Assembly: GCF_037335815.1 (NCBI RefSeq)
Contig: NZ_CP147841.1
Span: 124,001 to 188,000, forward strand
DNA: 64,000 nt
Source: Salinirubellus litoreus
GTDB taxonomy: Archaea; Halobacteriota; Halobacteria; Halobacteriales; Haloarculaceae
Reading direction: 5' to 3'
The position numbers and the translations under genes were made by a program. The notes beneath the pieces are model-generated. The model saw only the letters and a list, made by a program, of their open reading frames with translations. It was not told the origin of the DNA and made no database searches. Shown here in pieces: positions 33,473 to 40,977 of the stretch (within the stretch, counting starts at the first letter, position 1; each line of letters begins with the position of its first letter).

Positions 33473-34123
33473 CTACCGCGCGGCGGCGGCGACGCGCTCC
33501 TTCTCCTCCTTCTGGGAGATGGCGTACGTCTGGAGGTCGTAGTCGGCGGCACCGACGAGCTGGCGGGCGAGCGCCTCGGCCGCGGTGGTGGTCGTCTTGT
33601 GCGACGCCGAGCGGGTACCCTGGGCGAGGAACTTGAGCGCCTGGTCGACCCGGCGCTGTGGGGCGACGTCCACGGCCTTCGGGACGGAGATACCCCCGTA
33701 CTTCAGCCGGACGGTCTCCTCGCGGGGACCGCTGTTCTCGACCGCGCGGACGAGCACCTGTACCGGGTTCTCCTCGGTCCGCTCGTGGACGATCTCGAAG
33801 GCGTCGCGGACGATGCGGGTCGCGAGCTGCTTCTTGCCCGTGTTCTCGTCGGTCTGCATCAGCCGGTTGATGAGCCGCTCGACGACGCTGATCTCGGACT
33901 TCTTGAACTGCTTGTCCGCGTGGCGGCCCATCGTGTGCGCGACCGGCGTGACGGTGATGTACCGCTTCGTGGAGGGGTCACGGTACTCGATGTCGGAGAC
34001 GTCCCAGACCCCGAAGAGGAGCGCCCGCTCGGTCGCCTCCTCCTCGTCGACGGGGGCGTCCGGCTCGGGAGCCTCGGACTCGGGGTCCTGCTCGGGTTCG
34101 GATTCGGACTCGGACTCGCTCAT
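33473..34123 (-). CDS. rpsG: 30S ribosomal protein S7 (uS7)
   Basis: 216 residues from ATG. A halophile-type acidic leader (Ser/Glu repeats, about 30 residues) precedes the conserved S7 core: VWDVSDIEYRDPSTKRYITV, then HADKQFKKSEISVVERLINRLM, AFEIVHERTEENPVQVLVRAVENSGP and the ending LARQLVGAADYDLQTYAISQKEEKERVA. It binds 16S rRNA in the small-subunit head near the decoding site. It overlaps rpsL by 4 bp (ATGA), so the two are translationally coupled. Confidence 0.96.
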   Translation of the reverse strand: MSESESESEPEQDPESEAPEPDAPVDEEEATERALLFGVWDVSDIEYRDPSTKRYITVTPVAHTMGRHADKQFKKSEISVVERLINRLMQTDENTGKKQLATRIVRDAFEIVHERTEENPVQVLVRAVENSGPREETVRLKYGGISVPKAVDVAPQRRVDQALKFLAQGTRSASHKTTTTAAEALARQLVGAADYDLQTYAISQKEEKERVAAAAR

Positions 34124-34548
34124 CGGACTGGCTTCTCCGCGTTCCCGCGGACGAGTTCGATCAGGGAGACGCCGTTCACCTTCTCGACCTTGTAGTTGAC
34201 ACCGGAGAGGTCGCCCATCGCGCGGCCCTTCGCGCCGCCGATACCGGCGATGGTGACCTCGTCGTGTTCGTCGATGAACGAGATCGCGCCGTCGCCGGGG
34301 CAGAACGCCGTCACCTGCTTGCCGTTCTTGATGAGCTGGACCCGGACGCACTTCCGGATGGCCGAGTTCGGCTGTTTGGCCTCGATGCCGACCTTCTCCA
34401 GAACGATGCCACGACCCTGCGGGGCGCCCTCGAGCGGGTCGGACTTCTTGCCGAGCCCGCGGGCGCGTCGCGCGTAATCCGAGTCGGACCACCGGTGCTT
34501 TTGGCGGTCCTTCTTGAGTTTCCGCGCGGCGTACTTGCCGTTCGCCAT
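34120..34548 (-). CDS. rpsL: 30S ribosomal protein S12 (uS12)
   Basis: 142 residues, the usual archaeal length. MANGKYAARKLKKDRQKHRW is the archaeal N-terminus; QPNSAIRKCVRVQLIKNGKQ and the FCPGDGAISFIDEHDEV region are near-invariant decoding-site contacts. A TATA box at 34573-34582 is about 29 nt upstream. In most haloarchaea rpsL lies directly after nusA; here about 1.7 kb of other DNA separates them. Confidence 0.97.
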   Translation of the reverse strand: MANGKYAARKLKKDRQKHRWSDSDYARRARGLGKKSDPLEGAPQGRGIVLEKVGIEAKQPNSAIRKCVRVQLIKNGKQVTAFCPGDGAISFIDEHDEVTIAGIGGAKGRAMGDLSGVNYKVEKVNGVSLIELVRGNAEKPVR

Positions 34549-34852
34549 AGTGTAGCCCTTTTCCCGACGGAGCTACTTAAGCGTCCCTTTTCGGCTCCCC
34601 CCGTCGGCCCCGTAACCGACCGTCACGGCGTCTCACGGTCGTCGAGGGTAGTGTCAGCCGTGGCTCTCGGGATCGTGCCGCATAGGAGCATCAAGAGCCA
34701 ATACGTCGATTCTTCAAACAAAGCGCCCAGATCAGAGTTGATCCACGTCCCGATCGTGGCAGGGTCGTATGATGGCCCACTACAATTTTTGTTTAAAGAC
34801 TTTGTAGAAGTCCGCTCGAAACGCCCGTTTTCAGGGATCTACGTCTCATTCA
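34549..34852. other. Start of an AT-rich segment between rpsL and nusA
   Basis: The first ~90 bp hold the rpsL promoter. From about 34670 the base composition falls abruptly (long A/T runs such as aatttttgtttaaagactttg). One plus-strand frame reads ELIHVPIVAGSYDGPLQFLF and PFSGIYVSFNDRWVHK, which is protein-like but has no good start, so it may be a decayed gene continuous with the small frame that follows. Confidence 0.45.
34573..34582 (-). promoter_or_regulatory. TATA box of rpsL-rpsG
   Basis: On the minus strand it reads gcttaagtag, centred about 29 nt upstream of the rpsL ATG. This gives rpsL-rpsG their own promoter, independent of the RNA polymerase genes, which would be needed since foreign DNA splits the two groups. 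Confidence 0.6.
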
Positions 34853-35002
34853 ATGATAGGTGGGTACATAAAACCACCACGAGACATCCCGGAGGATATG
34901 TTGGATTGGATGAGCCGCCACGCTGGTTCTAACAATTACACAGACATGTTAGCAAAACATTTCTTAATTCTACTCTGGCCCAGTCTTGGGGAGGCTTCGT
35001 AA
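34853..35002 (+). pseudogene. Short AT-rich frame, probable gene remnant
   Basis: A 49-codon frame from ATG with protein-like composition (MIGGYIKPPRDIPEDMLDW, then AKHFLILLWPSLGEAS) ends 8 bp from the convergent HNH gene. The overlapping frame with IYVSFNDRWVHK just upstream suggests a frameshift joining two pieces of one former protein. No family is recognised. Codon use is AT-rich like the HNH gene and unlike the genome. Confidence 0.35.
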
Positions 35003-35009
35003 GTGGGTC

Positions 35010-35627
35010 TTACAACATTTGATACTCTAAAAATACAAGAAATACTGCGGCAGGATAGGTGAAGAGAGTGAGGATGAGTGTTATTGAATTTATTCCGATG
35101 AAAAAAGATAATACGCCGACCGTGAAGAACCAGAGGTATCCTGCGACGAGCATAATCACAAGGACGAATTTTATTTTTCTGTTCATACTTCGATTATCCC
35201 AGAAGAGCATTTGATACACACCGAATGAACTCACAAAAGGAATGCATAGCGGGAGAATCATCCAAATTCCCTGAATATCAATAGCTTGGAATATATGGGC
35301 TATGGGAATCGCTGTAGCACTGGATACCGAAAAAGAAACAAATAATCTTTCACCAATTTTGTCTCCTTCTTTCTCACTGGTGGATTGAGGATCACCAGTT
35401 GGTGCCACTGAGTTTCCATGAATGGCCTTATGACACCCGCTACATACCGTCTGTAGGTTGCTAATCTGATGAGTCCCGCCTTTACTTTTCGGCACTATGT
35501 GATGGGCGTGGAGTTCTGCATTTCCCCGCGAACCTCCTTTTTCCCCGCAATTTTGACAAGAATAATTGTCCCTCTGGTAAACTTTTTTCCTACGAGAACT
35601 CCAATCCGAGGGATATTCTTGTGACAC
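35010..35627 (-). CDS. HNH endonuclease with C-terminal membrane domain
   Basis: 205 residues from GTG. Residues 1-75 form a zinc-type HNH domain: RDNYSCQNCGE, the catalytic LHAHHIVPKSKGG, ISNLQTVCSGCHKAIHG (CxxC, HH, N, CxxC, H all present). After a Ser/Glu linker, residues about 93-205 form three to four hydrophobic helices (IPIAHIFQAIDIQGIWMI, FVLVIMLVAGYLWFFTVGVL, TLILTLFTYPAAVFLVFL). The helix half is weakly basic and not acidic, and the gene is AT-rich, both signs of recent transfer. A nuclease tethered to the membrane fits defence against incoming DNA or a selfish element; neither is proven. Confidence 0.82.
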   Translation of the reverse strand: MSQEYPSDWSSRRKKVYQRDNYSCQNCGEKGGSRGNAELHAHHIVPKSKGGTHQISNLQTVCSGCHKAIHGNSVAPTGDPQSTSEKEGDKIGERLFVSFSVSSATAIPIAHIFQAIDIQGIWMILPLCIPFVSSFGVYQMLFWDNRSMNRKIKFVLVIMLVAGYLWFFTVGVLSFFIGINSITLILTLFTYPAAVFLVFLEYQML

Positions 35628-35954
35628 GGTTGACCAAGGAATGACCTAATTCTCTAAAACGTACTTCTACAGGCAATTGGGGGTTCAAGATGTAAGAATA
35701 AATGTAGTAACTCAAGAACTGACCCGCCAGTCACGCAGCGGAGTCGCATCCACCACATGCCAGGTGGAGTATGGGACCCGCCCCGAATCTATCTTTGATG
35801 GGTGGGTCACAGTGTTTGACCGTAGCCACTTTCTATAACAACTTAGCCACTTGCTGGCACTGTTTTCTCCCCTCTAGAGACGATGGGATCACTAGAAGCA
35901 CCCCTTTGGATGATGCCGTCAACCTTGATAAGCGTCCCACTGAAACGACGGTGT
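35628..35954. other. AT-rich flank, no convincing gene
   Basis: 327 bp between the HNH gene and the next plus-strand gene. Low GC continues to about 35720 and then rises. No protein frame is credible. A hairpin ccacc...ggtgg (around 35750-35770) looks like an isolated anticodon-type stem but no tRNA T arm follows. TATA-like ccttgataa near 35923-35930 serves the downstream gene. Confidence 0.45.
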
Positions 35955-36194
35955 ATGGCCGCGAACGAAGCCGGCGGCGGGGTCGAGATCACCGTCAGTA
36001 GTTTCGTCCTCAAGCTGGCGGCCGTCGCCGTCGGCCTCATCGTCCTGGGGTTCCTCGCCGCCCAGACGCTCGCCGAGACCTCCGTCACCGGCGTTCTGGT
36101 GGGGATGCTCTACAGCACCGGCGGGCTGATGCTGGTGGTCATCCTCCTCGGGGTGGCCGGCGACCTGCTCGCACAGCTCCGACAGCGACAGTAA
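35955..36194 (+). CDS. Small two-helix membrane protein
   Basis: 79 residues from ATG (MAANEAGGGVEITVSS), with a TATA-like sequence about 27 nt upstream. Two helices, about 18-40 and 48-70, with a short loop and a basic end (QLRQRQ). Codon use is GC-rich like the host, so this gene is probably resident and not part of the AT-rich insert. It faces nusA tail to tail. Function unknown. Confidence 0.65.
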   Translation: MAANEAGGGVEITVSSFVLKLAAVAVGLIVLGFLAAQTLAETSVTGVLVGMLYSTGGLMLVVILLGVAGDLLAQLRQRQ

Positions 36195-36284
36195 CCCCGG
36201 GCACGAGAACGTTAGAGCCGATCGAGAACCCGCCCGCCGTGATGGCTACGCCCCCACCGGTGGGGACCGACGGTGACGACGTCG

Positions 36285-36710
36285 TCAGGTCAGTTCGACG
36301 TCGTCGATGGCGAAGTGCCGTCGGGCGAGTTCGCGGGCCAGCCGGATGTTCCGGCCGTCGGCCCCGATGGCGACGCCGGTGTCCTCGCGGTCAACCTCGA
36401 CGTACGCGACGGTCGTATCGTTCTCGCTTACGGTGACGTTGTACACCGCCGCGGGCGCGAGCGCGTTCGCCACGAAATTCTCGGGCCGGTCGGCGTCCTC
36501 GACGAGTTCGACCGACCGGCCGACCCGCTTTTCGAGTCGCTTCACGCGCCGACCTCCCGGGCCGATGGCCTGACCCATCTCCCCGGGGGGGACGAGGAAG
36601 ACCACGCGATCGAACTCCTCGTCGACGATGCAGTCCCGGGCCGCGACGTCGGTGACGTCCTCGAACAGCGCGATGTACTGTCTGGCCTCGTCCGAGAGGG
36701 TGACGCGCAT
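36285..36710 (-). CDS. nusA: Transcription factor NusA (archaeal type)
   Basis: 141 residues, the short archaeal form made only of two KH domains. MRVTLSDEARQYIALFEDVT begins it; the first KH loop is VPPGEMGQAIGPGGRRVKRLE, and the second carries EDTGVAIGADGRNIRLAREL. It binds RNA and is thought to influence RNA polymerase pausing or termination. It follows rpoA2 with a 25-bp gap, ending the polymerase operon. Confidence 0.93.
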   Translation of the reverse strand: MRVTLSDEARQYIALFEDVTDVAARDCIVDEEFDRVVFLVPPGEMGQAIGPGGRRVKRLEKRVGRSVELVEDADRPENFVANALAPAAVYNVTVSENDTTVAYVEVDREDTGVAIGADGRNIRLARELARRHFAIDDVELT

Positions 36711-36735
36711 CTGATCTCCGTGTCTCCTGTCCCGC

Positions 36736-37995
36736 TCAGTCGTCGGCGCTCTCCGCCTCGGTCTCGGGCTTCGCCTCGCCGGGCTGGCGGCGCGCGCCCA
36801 TCCGCAGGTCGACGTCGCCCGTCCCGAGCTTGATCGGCTTGCCGACGATGACGTTCTCCGCCACGCCGTTCAGGTCGTCCACCTCGCCGTGGATGGCGGC
36901 GTCGAGCAGGTGGTTCACCGTCACCTCGAACGCCGCGCGTGCGAGCACCGACTCCTTGTTCCCGGAGATACCGTGTCGGCCGATCGACTCGATCTCCCCG
37001 CGGTTGGTCATGATGTCCGCGACGAGCATCAGGTGCCGGACGTTCACGTCGTCCAGCCCCTGCTCTTCGAGGGTGTTCATCGTCTCCTCGATGATCCGCT
37101 CGCGGGCCGCCTCGATCCCGAGGTTACGGAGTATCTCGTGGATGTTGTTACACGTCGTCCGCGAGGCGTCGACGCCCTCGATGTCGAGCACCGCGCCGAA
37201 GTCGCTCCCCTCGGTGTAGAGCACGAACTCCTCGCCACGCTCGGTCTCCTCCTTGCGGATGACCACGCGGGAGACGTCGTCGATCCCCTTGAACACGATG
37301 TCCCGGAGCTCCTCGACCAGTTGGAGGAGGTCGCGGTAGGAGGGCTCGGGCGGGCCGAACTCGATGACCGTCGGCTCGGGCGTGACGGTGTCGACGCCGA
37401 GGTTCGACTCGACGGTCTCGGCGATCTCCGCGACGACCTCCGAGAGCGAGTCGACCGTCGGCCACCGCTCGCGCAGCGTCTCCTCGTTCAGGTCGACCCT
37501 GACGGTCATGTCCGCGACGTTCGTCGAGACGTTCCCGAGCGCGAGCACCCGCGTCGCCTCGATGTTCCAGACGACCTCGTGGGCGGCCATGCGCTCGGTG
37601 TACTCCTCGCCCTCCTCGCTCGTCCGCCGCTCGATGAACTCGTCGTCGATGTGGACGGTCATCATCGGCGTGTCCGGGGTCTTCCGGGCGTCGACCAGCT
37701 CGATGAGCCGGGGGAGCCCCTGCGTGACGTCGATCTCCGCGACGCCCGCGTAGTGGAACGTGTTCATCGTCATCTGGGTTCCCGGTTCGCCGATGGACTG
37801 CGCCGAGACGGTCCCGACGGGTTCGAGCGGGTCGACCCGCGTGTCGAGGTACTTCGACTCGACGGCCTTGGTGATGTCCGCGGCCAGCTCCGGGGTGACG
37901 CCGTCGCGCGCCGCGAGTGTCCCCTTGACCTCCTCCTTCAGCCGCCGTGGGAGGTCCGCGTCCTCGACGATGGCCTCGATCTCGGCGTCAGTCAT
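36736..37995 (-). CDS. rpoA2: DNA-directed RNA polymerase subunit A''
   Basis: 419 residues from ATG (MTDAEIEAIVEDADLPRRL). Carries the C-terminal part of the largest subunit, with the bridge-adjacent/trigger-loop region PVGTVSAQSIGEPGTQMTMNTF, then GLPRLIELVDARKTPDTPMM and DIMTNRGEIESIGRHGISGNKESVLARAAFE. The trigger loop folds onto NTPs during catalysis. The long open frame that continues upstream is a shadow of rpoA1. It overlaps rpoA1 by 8 bp. An acidic tail is typical. Confidence 0.96.
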   Translation of the reverse strand: MTDAEIEAIVEDADLPRRLKEEVKGTLAARDGVTPELAADITKAVESKYLDTRVDPLEPVGTVSAQSIGEPGTQMTMNTFHYAGVAEIDVTQGLPRLIELVDARKTPDTPMMTVHIDDEFIERRTSEEGEEYTERMAAHEVVWNIEATRVLALGNVSTNVADMTVRVDLNEETLRERWPTVDSLSEVVAEIAETVESNLGVDTVTPEPTVIEFGPPEPSYRDLLQLVEELRDIVFKGIDDVSRVVIRKEETERGEEFVLYTEGSDFGAVLDIEGVDASRTTCNNIHEILRNLGIEAARERIIEETMNTLEEQGLDDVNVRHLMLVADIMTNRGEIESIGRHGISGNKESVLARAAFEVTVNHLLDAAIHGEVDDLNGVAENVIVGKPIKLGTGDVDLRMGARRQPGEAKPETEAESADD

Positions 37996-40975
37996 CCGAC
38001 TCAACCTCCTCGGGCCCGGTCCCGGTTCCGGTTCCGGTCGCCGCGGGCACCGACTTCCAGGAGTCCATGTGTTCGGAGAGGTTCGTCTCCAGTTCCTTGC
38101 GGTCGAGGAACGCCGCCCGCTCGCCCGCGTCCTCGAACTCCTCGTCGAGGATGCGGTCGGCGATGGCCTCGACGTCGACGGCTGGCTCCTCGGCCTTCGA
38201 GGAGACCTGCACCGGCGAGGTGCCGTCCTCGCCGAACTCGAACTGGACGATCGTGTCGGACGTGTCCCGGACGGTCCCGTCGTACTGCGTCTCCAGTTCC
38301 GAGAGCGCGTTGATGAGCCGGCGCTGGAGGTAGCCGGACTTCGAGGTCCGGACGGCCGTGTCCACCAGCCCCTCGCGGCCACCCATCGCGTGGAAGAAGA
38401 ACTCCCGCGGGGTGAGCCCGTTACGGTAGGAGTTCTCGACGAACCCGTGGGCGTCCGCGCTCAGGTCGTTCGGCTTGTAGTGGCTGAGCGTGCGGTCCTC
38501 GTAGCCGCGGTTGATCCGCTCGCCGCGGACCGCCTGCTGGCCGACACAGCCGGCCATCTGCGTGAGGTTCAGCATCGATCCCCGGGCACCCGACTGGGCC
38601 ATCACCACGGCCGGGTTGTCCTCCTCGAAGTGCTCCTCGGCGATATCGCCCGCGCTGTCGCGGGCCTTGCCGAGCTGCTGCATGATCTTCATCTCGAGGG
38701 TCTCGTCGACGGTCCGACCGGGCAGCGACTCCAGCTCGTCTGCCTCGTAGGACTGGATGAGCTTCTCGACCCGTTCGTAGGCCCCCTCGATGGCCCCGTC
38801 GATCTGCTCCTCGGCCTCGGGCTCGATCGACTCGTCGTCGATCCCGATCGAGAACCCGAAGTGCATGATCGAGCGCATCGCGAGCGTCGCCACCTCGTTG
38901 ATGAACTGGCGGGCGCGCGTGTTCGAGTAGACCTTGCAGATGCTGTCGACGATCTCGCCGCCGAACGCGCCGACCGCACCCTCGTCGATGGTCCCCTCGA
39001 CGAGCACGCCGTCCTCGATGAGGACCGTGTCGCCCGCCTCGGAGGTGAACTCCAGGTCCAGTCCATCGGGAAGGAGTTCGGAGAAGATGCTCCGGCCCTC
39101 CCAGTACTCCAGGCCGTCCTCGTCGACCCCGTCGGGCTCGGGCAGTTCGTCGATGCTCGTCGCCCGCAGGAGGTCGAGCGCCTGCGTCTCGTTGAACTGC
39201 GGGTTCTCGTGGGTCAGCAAGTAGGTCCCCGAGATGTGGTCCTGGATGGCCCCGATGATGTTCTCGCCGAACCGCGGCGAGAGGATCTGCTCCTGCACCC
39301 GCATCAGCACGCGGGCCTCCGCACGCGCCTCCTCGTTCTGGAGGGCGTGCATGTTCATCTCGTCGCCGTCGAAGTCGGCGTTGTACGGCGGGCAGACCAC
39401 CGTGTTGAGCCGGAACGTCTTGTACGGCATCACGACCACCTCGTGGGCCATGATGGACATCCGGTGGAGCGAGGGCTGGCGGTTGAAGATCACGATGTCG
39501 CCGTCGACGAGGTGGCGGGCCACCTCCCAGCCGGGCTCGACCTTCTCCGCGAGCTCCTCGCAGTTCTTCTCGGTCACCTTCAGCCGGCGGCCGTCGGGCC
39601 GTCGGACGTAGTTCGCGCCGGGGTGGGTTTCGGGACCCGCGCTGACGTACCGGCGGGCGTTCTCCAGGTTCCGCTCGTTGACGATCATCGTCTGGGTCAT
39701 CTCCGTCGCCACGCGCGAGGGGACCCCGACCTCGTTCAGCGAGAGGGTGGGGTCCGGGGAGATCACGGTACGAGCCGAGAAGTTCACGCGCTTGCCCGAG
39801 AGCGATCCCCGGAAGCGGCCCTCCTTGCCCTTCAGCCGCTGGGAGAGCGTTTTGAGGGGCCGGCCCGATCGGTGGCGGGCCGGCGGCGTGCCCGAGATCT
39901 CGTTGTCCATGAACGTCGTGACGTGGTACTGCAGCAGTTCCCAGAGGTCCTCGATGATCAGCTGTGGCGCGCCGGCCTCGCGGTTCTCCATGAACCGCTG
40001 GTTGATGCGGATGATGTCGACCAGCTTGTGGGTCAGGTCGTCCTCGGAGCGCTGGCCGTTGTCCAGCGTGATCGACGGTCGCGCGGTCACCGGCGGGACG
40101 GGGAGGACGGTGAGTATCATCCACTCCGGGCGGGACTTCTCCGAGCTGATACCCAGCGTCTCGATGTCCTCGTCCGGGATGTCCTCGAACCAGTCCCGGA
40201 TGTCGCTCGGCATCAGCTTGTTCATGTCCTCCTCGGTCAGGTCGACGTCGAGGGCCTTCTCGATGGCCTGGCGGTCGTCCTTGGCTGGCCGGAAGTCACC
40301 GGCCATGATCTCCTGGATGCGCGGGAGGTCGATGCCGGTCTGCTCGGCGAGTTCGGAGGGCGCGACCGGCTCGCGGTCCTCGGCGTCCGCCTCGTCCTCG
40401 CCTTCGAGCGGCCGTCCCTCCATCGCCGCCACGATCATGTTCGAGTACTCGGCGGCGAGCACCTCCTGGACCTCGTAGTAGGTGGTGGGCTTCTCGTGGT
40501 TGATGTCGTACTGCTTCTCGCCGCAGTGAGGACACCGGTCGGCCTTGCGGGCCTGCCGGATGGCGGCCTTGGTCACGTCGTCGAGGTCCTCGCCGAGCTG
40601 GCGGGTCCGGGTGAGCCGGTCGCGGAACTCCATCTTCTCGTCCTCGGTGAGACAGAGCCGCGAGCACTCCCGGCACGTACCGCGGAGCAGTCGTCGGATG
40701 AGCTTCGCGAACCCGACGTGGATGACGGGCGCGGCGAGTTCGATGTGGCCGAAGTGACCGTTGCACGACCCCGAGTGCTTCCCGCAGGTCTTGCACTCCA
40801 GCCCCGGGTCGATCACGCCCAGCCGGGGGTCCATCAGTCCCATGTCGATGGGGAAGCCGTCGTCGTCGTAGGTGTCGGCCGTGATCACTTTCGTTGCCGA
40901 CATCTCTCGGTACTCCTCGGGGTCCATCAGCCCGAAGCTGATGGCACCGATCTCCTTGGGTGATTGTCCTGCCAT
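37988..40975 (-). CDS. rpoA1: DNA-directed RNA polymerase subunit A'
   Basis: 995 residues. N-terminal zinc site CKTCGKHSGSCNGHFGHIELA, second zinc motif CRECSRLCL / CPHCGEKQYD, the SGKRVNFSARTVISPDP region, and the catalytic NADFDGDEMNMHAL whose three Asp residues hold the active-site magnesium. The polypeptide ends where A'' begins, the split typical of archaea. About 40 acidic residues are inserted between helices near EGEDEADAEDREP. Tightly packed in the operon: 2 bp from rpoB1 and overlapping rpoA2. Confidence 0.97.
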   Translation of the reverse strand: MAGQSPKEIGAISFGLMDPEEYREMSATKVITADTYDDDGFPIDMGLMDPRLGVIDPGLECKTCGKHSGSCNGHFGHIELAAPVIHVGFAKLIRRLLRGTCRECSRLCLTEDEKMEFRDRLTRTRQLGEDLDDVTKAAIRQARKADRCPHCGEKQYDINHEKPTTYYEVQEVLAAEYSNMIVAAMEGRPLEGEDEADAEDREPVAPSELAEQTGIDLPRIQEIMAGDFRPAKDDRQAIEKALDVDLTEEDMNKLMPSDIRDWFEDIPDEDIETLGISSEKSRPEWMILTVLPVPPVTARPSITLDNGQRSEDDLTHKLVDIIRINQRFMENREAGAPQLIIEDLWELLQYHVTTFMDNEISGTPPARHRSGRPLKTLSQRLKGKEGRFRGSLSGKRVNFSARTVISPDPTLSLNEVGVPSRVATEMTQTMIVNERNLENARRYVSAGPETHPGANYVRRPDGRRLKVTEKNCEELAEKVEPGWEVARHLVDGDIVIFNRQPSLHRMSIMAHEVVVMPYKTFRLNTVVCPPYNADFDGDEMNMHALQNEEARAEARVLMRVQEQILSPRFGENIIGAIQDHISGTYLLTHENPQFNETQALDLLRATSIDELPEPDGVDEDGLEYWEGRSIFSELLPDGLDLEFTSEAGDTVLIEDGVLVEGTIDEGAVGAFGGEIVDSICKVYSNTRARQFINEVATLAMRSIMHFGFSIGIDDESIEPEAEEQIDGAIEGAYERVEKLIQSYEADELESLPGRTVDETLEMKIMQQLGKARDSAGDIAEEHFEEDNPAVVMAQSGARGSMLNLTQMAGCVGQQAVRGERINRGYEDRTLSHYKPNDLSADAHGFVENSYRNGLTPREFFFHAMGGREGLVDTAVRTSKSGYLQRRLINALSELETQYDGTVRDTSDTIVQFEFGEDGTSPVQVSSKAEEPAVDVEAIADRILDEEFEDAGERAAFLDRKELETNLSEHMDSWKSVPAATGTGTGTGPEEVESDD

Positions 40976-40977
40976 AG

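Noticed and set aside
35735..35775. Possible tRNA from the stem ccacc...ggtgg
   Set aside because: No T arm (GTTCRANYC) and no acceptor pairing are present around it; only a single hairpin can be drawn.
37760..40963. 1067-codon plus-strand frame over rpoA1
   Set aside because: It is antisense to RNA polymerase subunit A', whose zinc and NADFDGDEMN motifs fix the coding strand.
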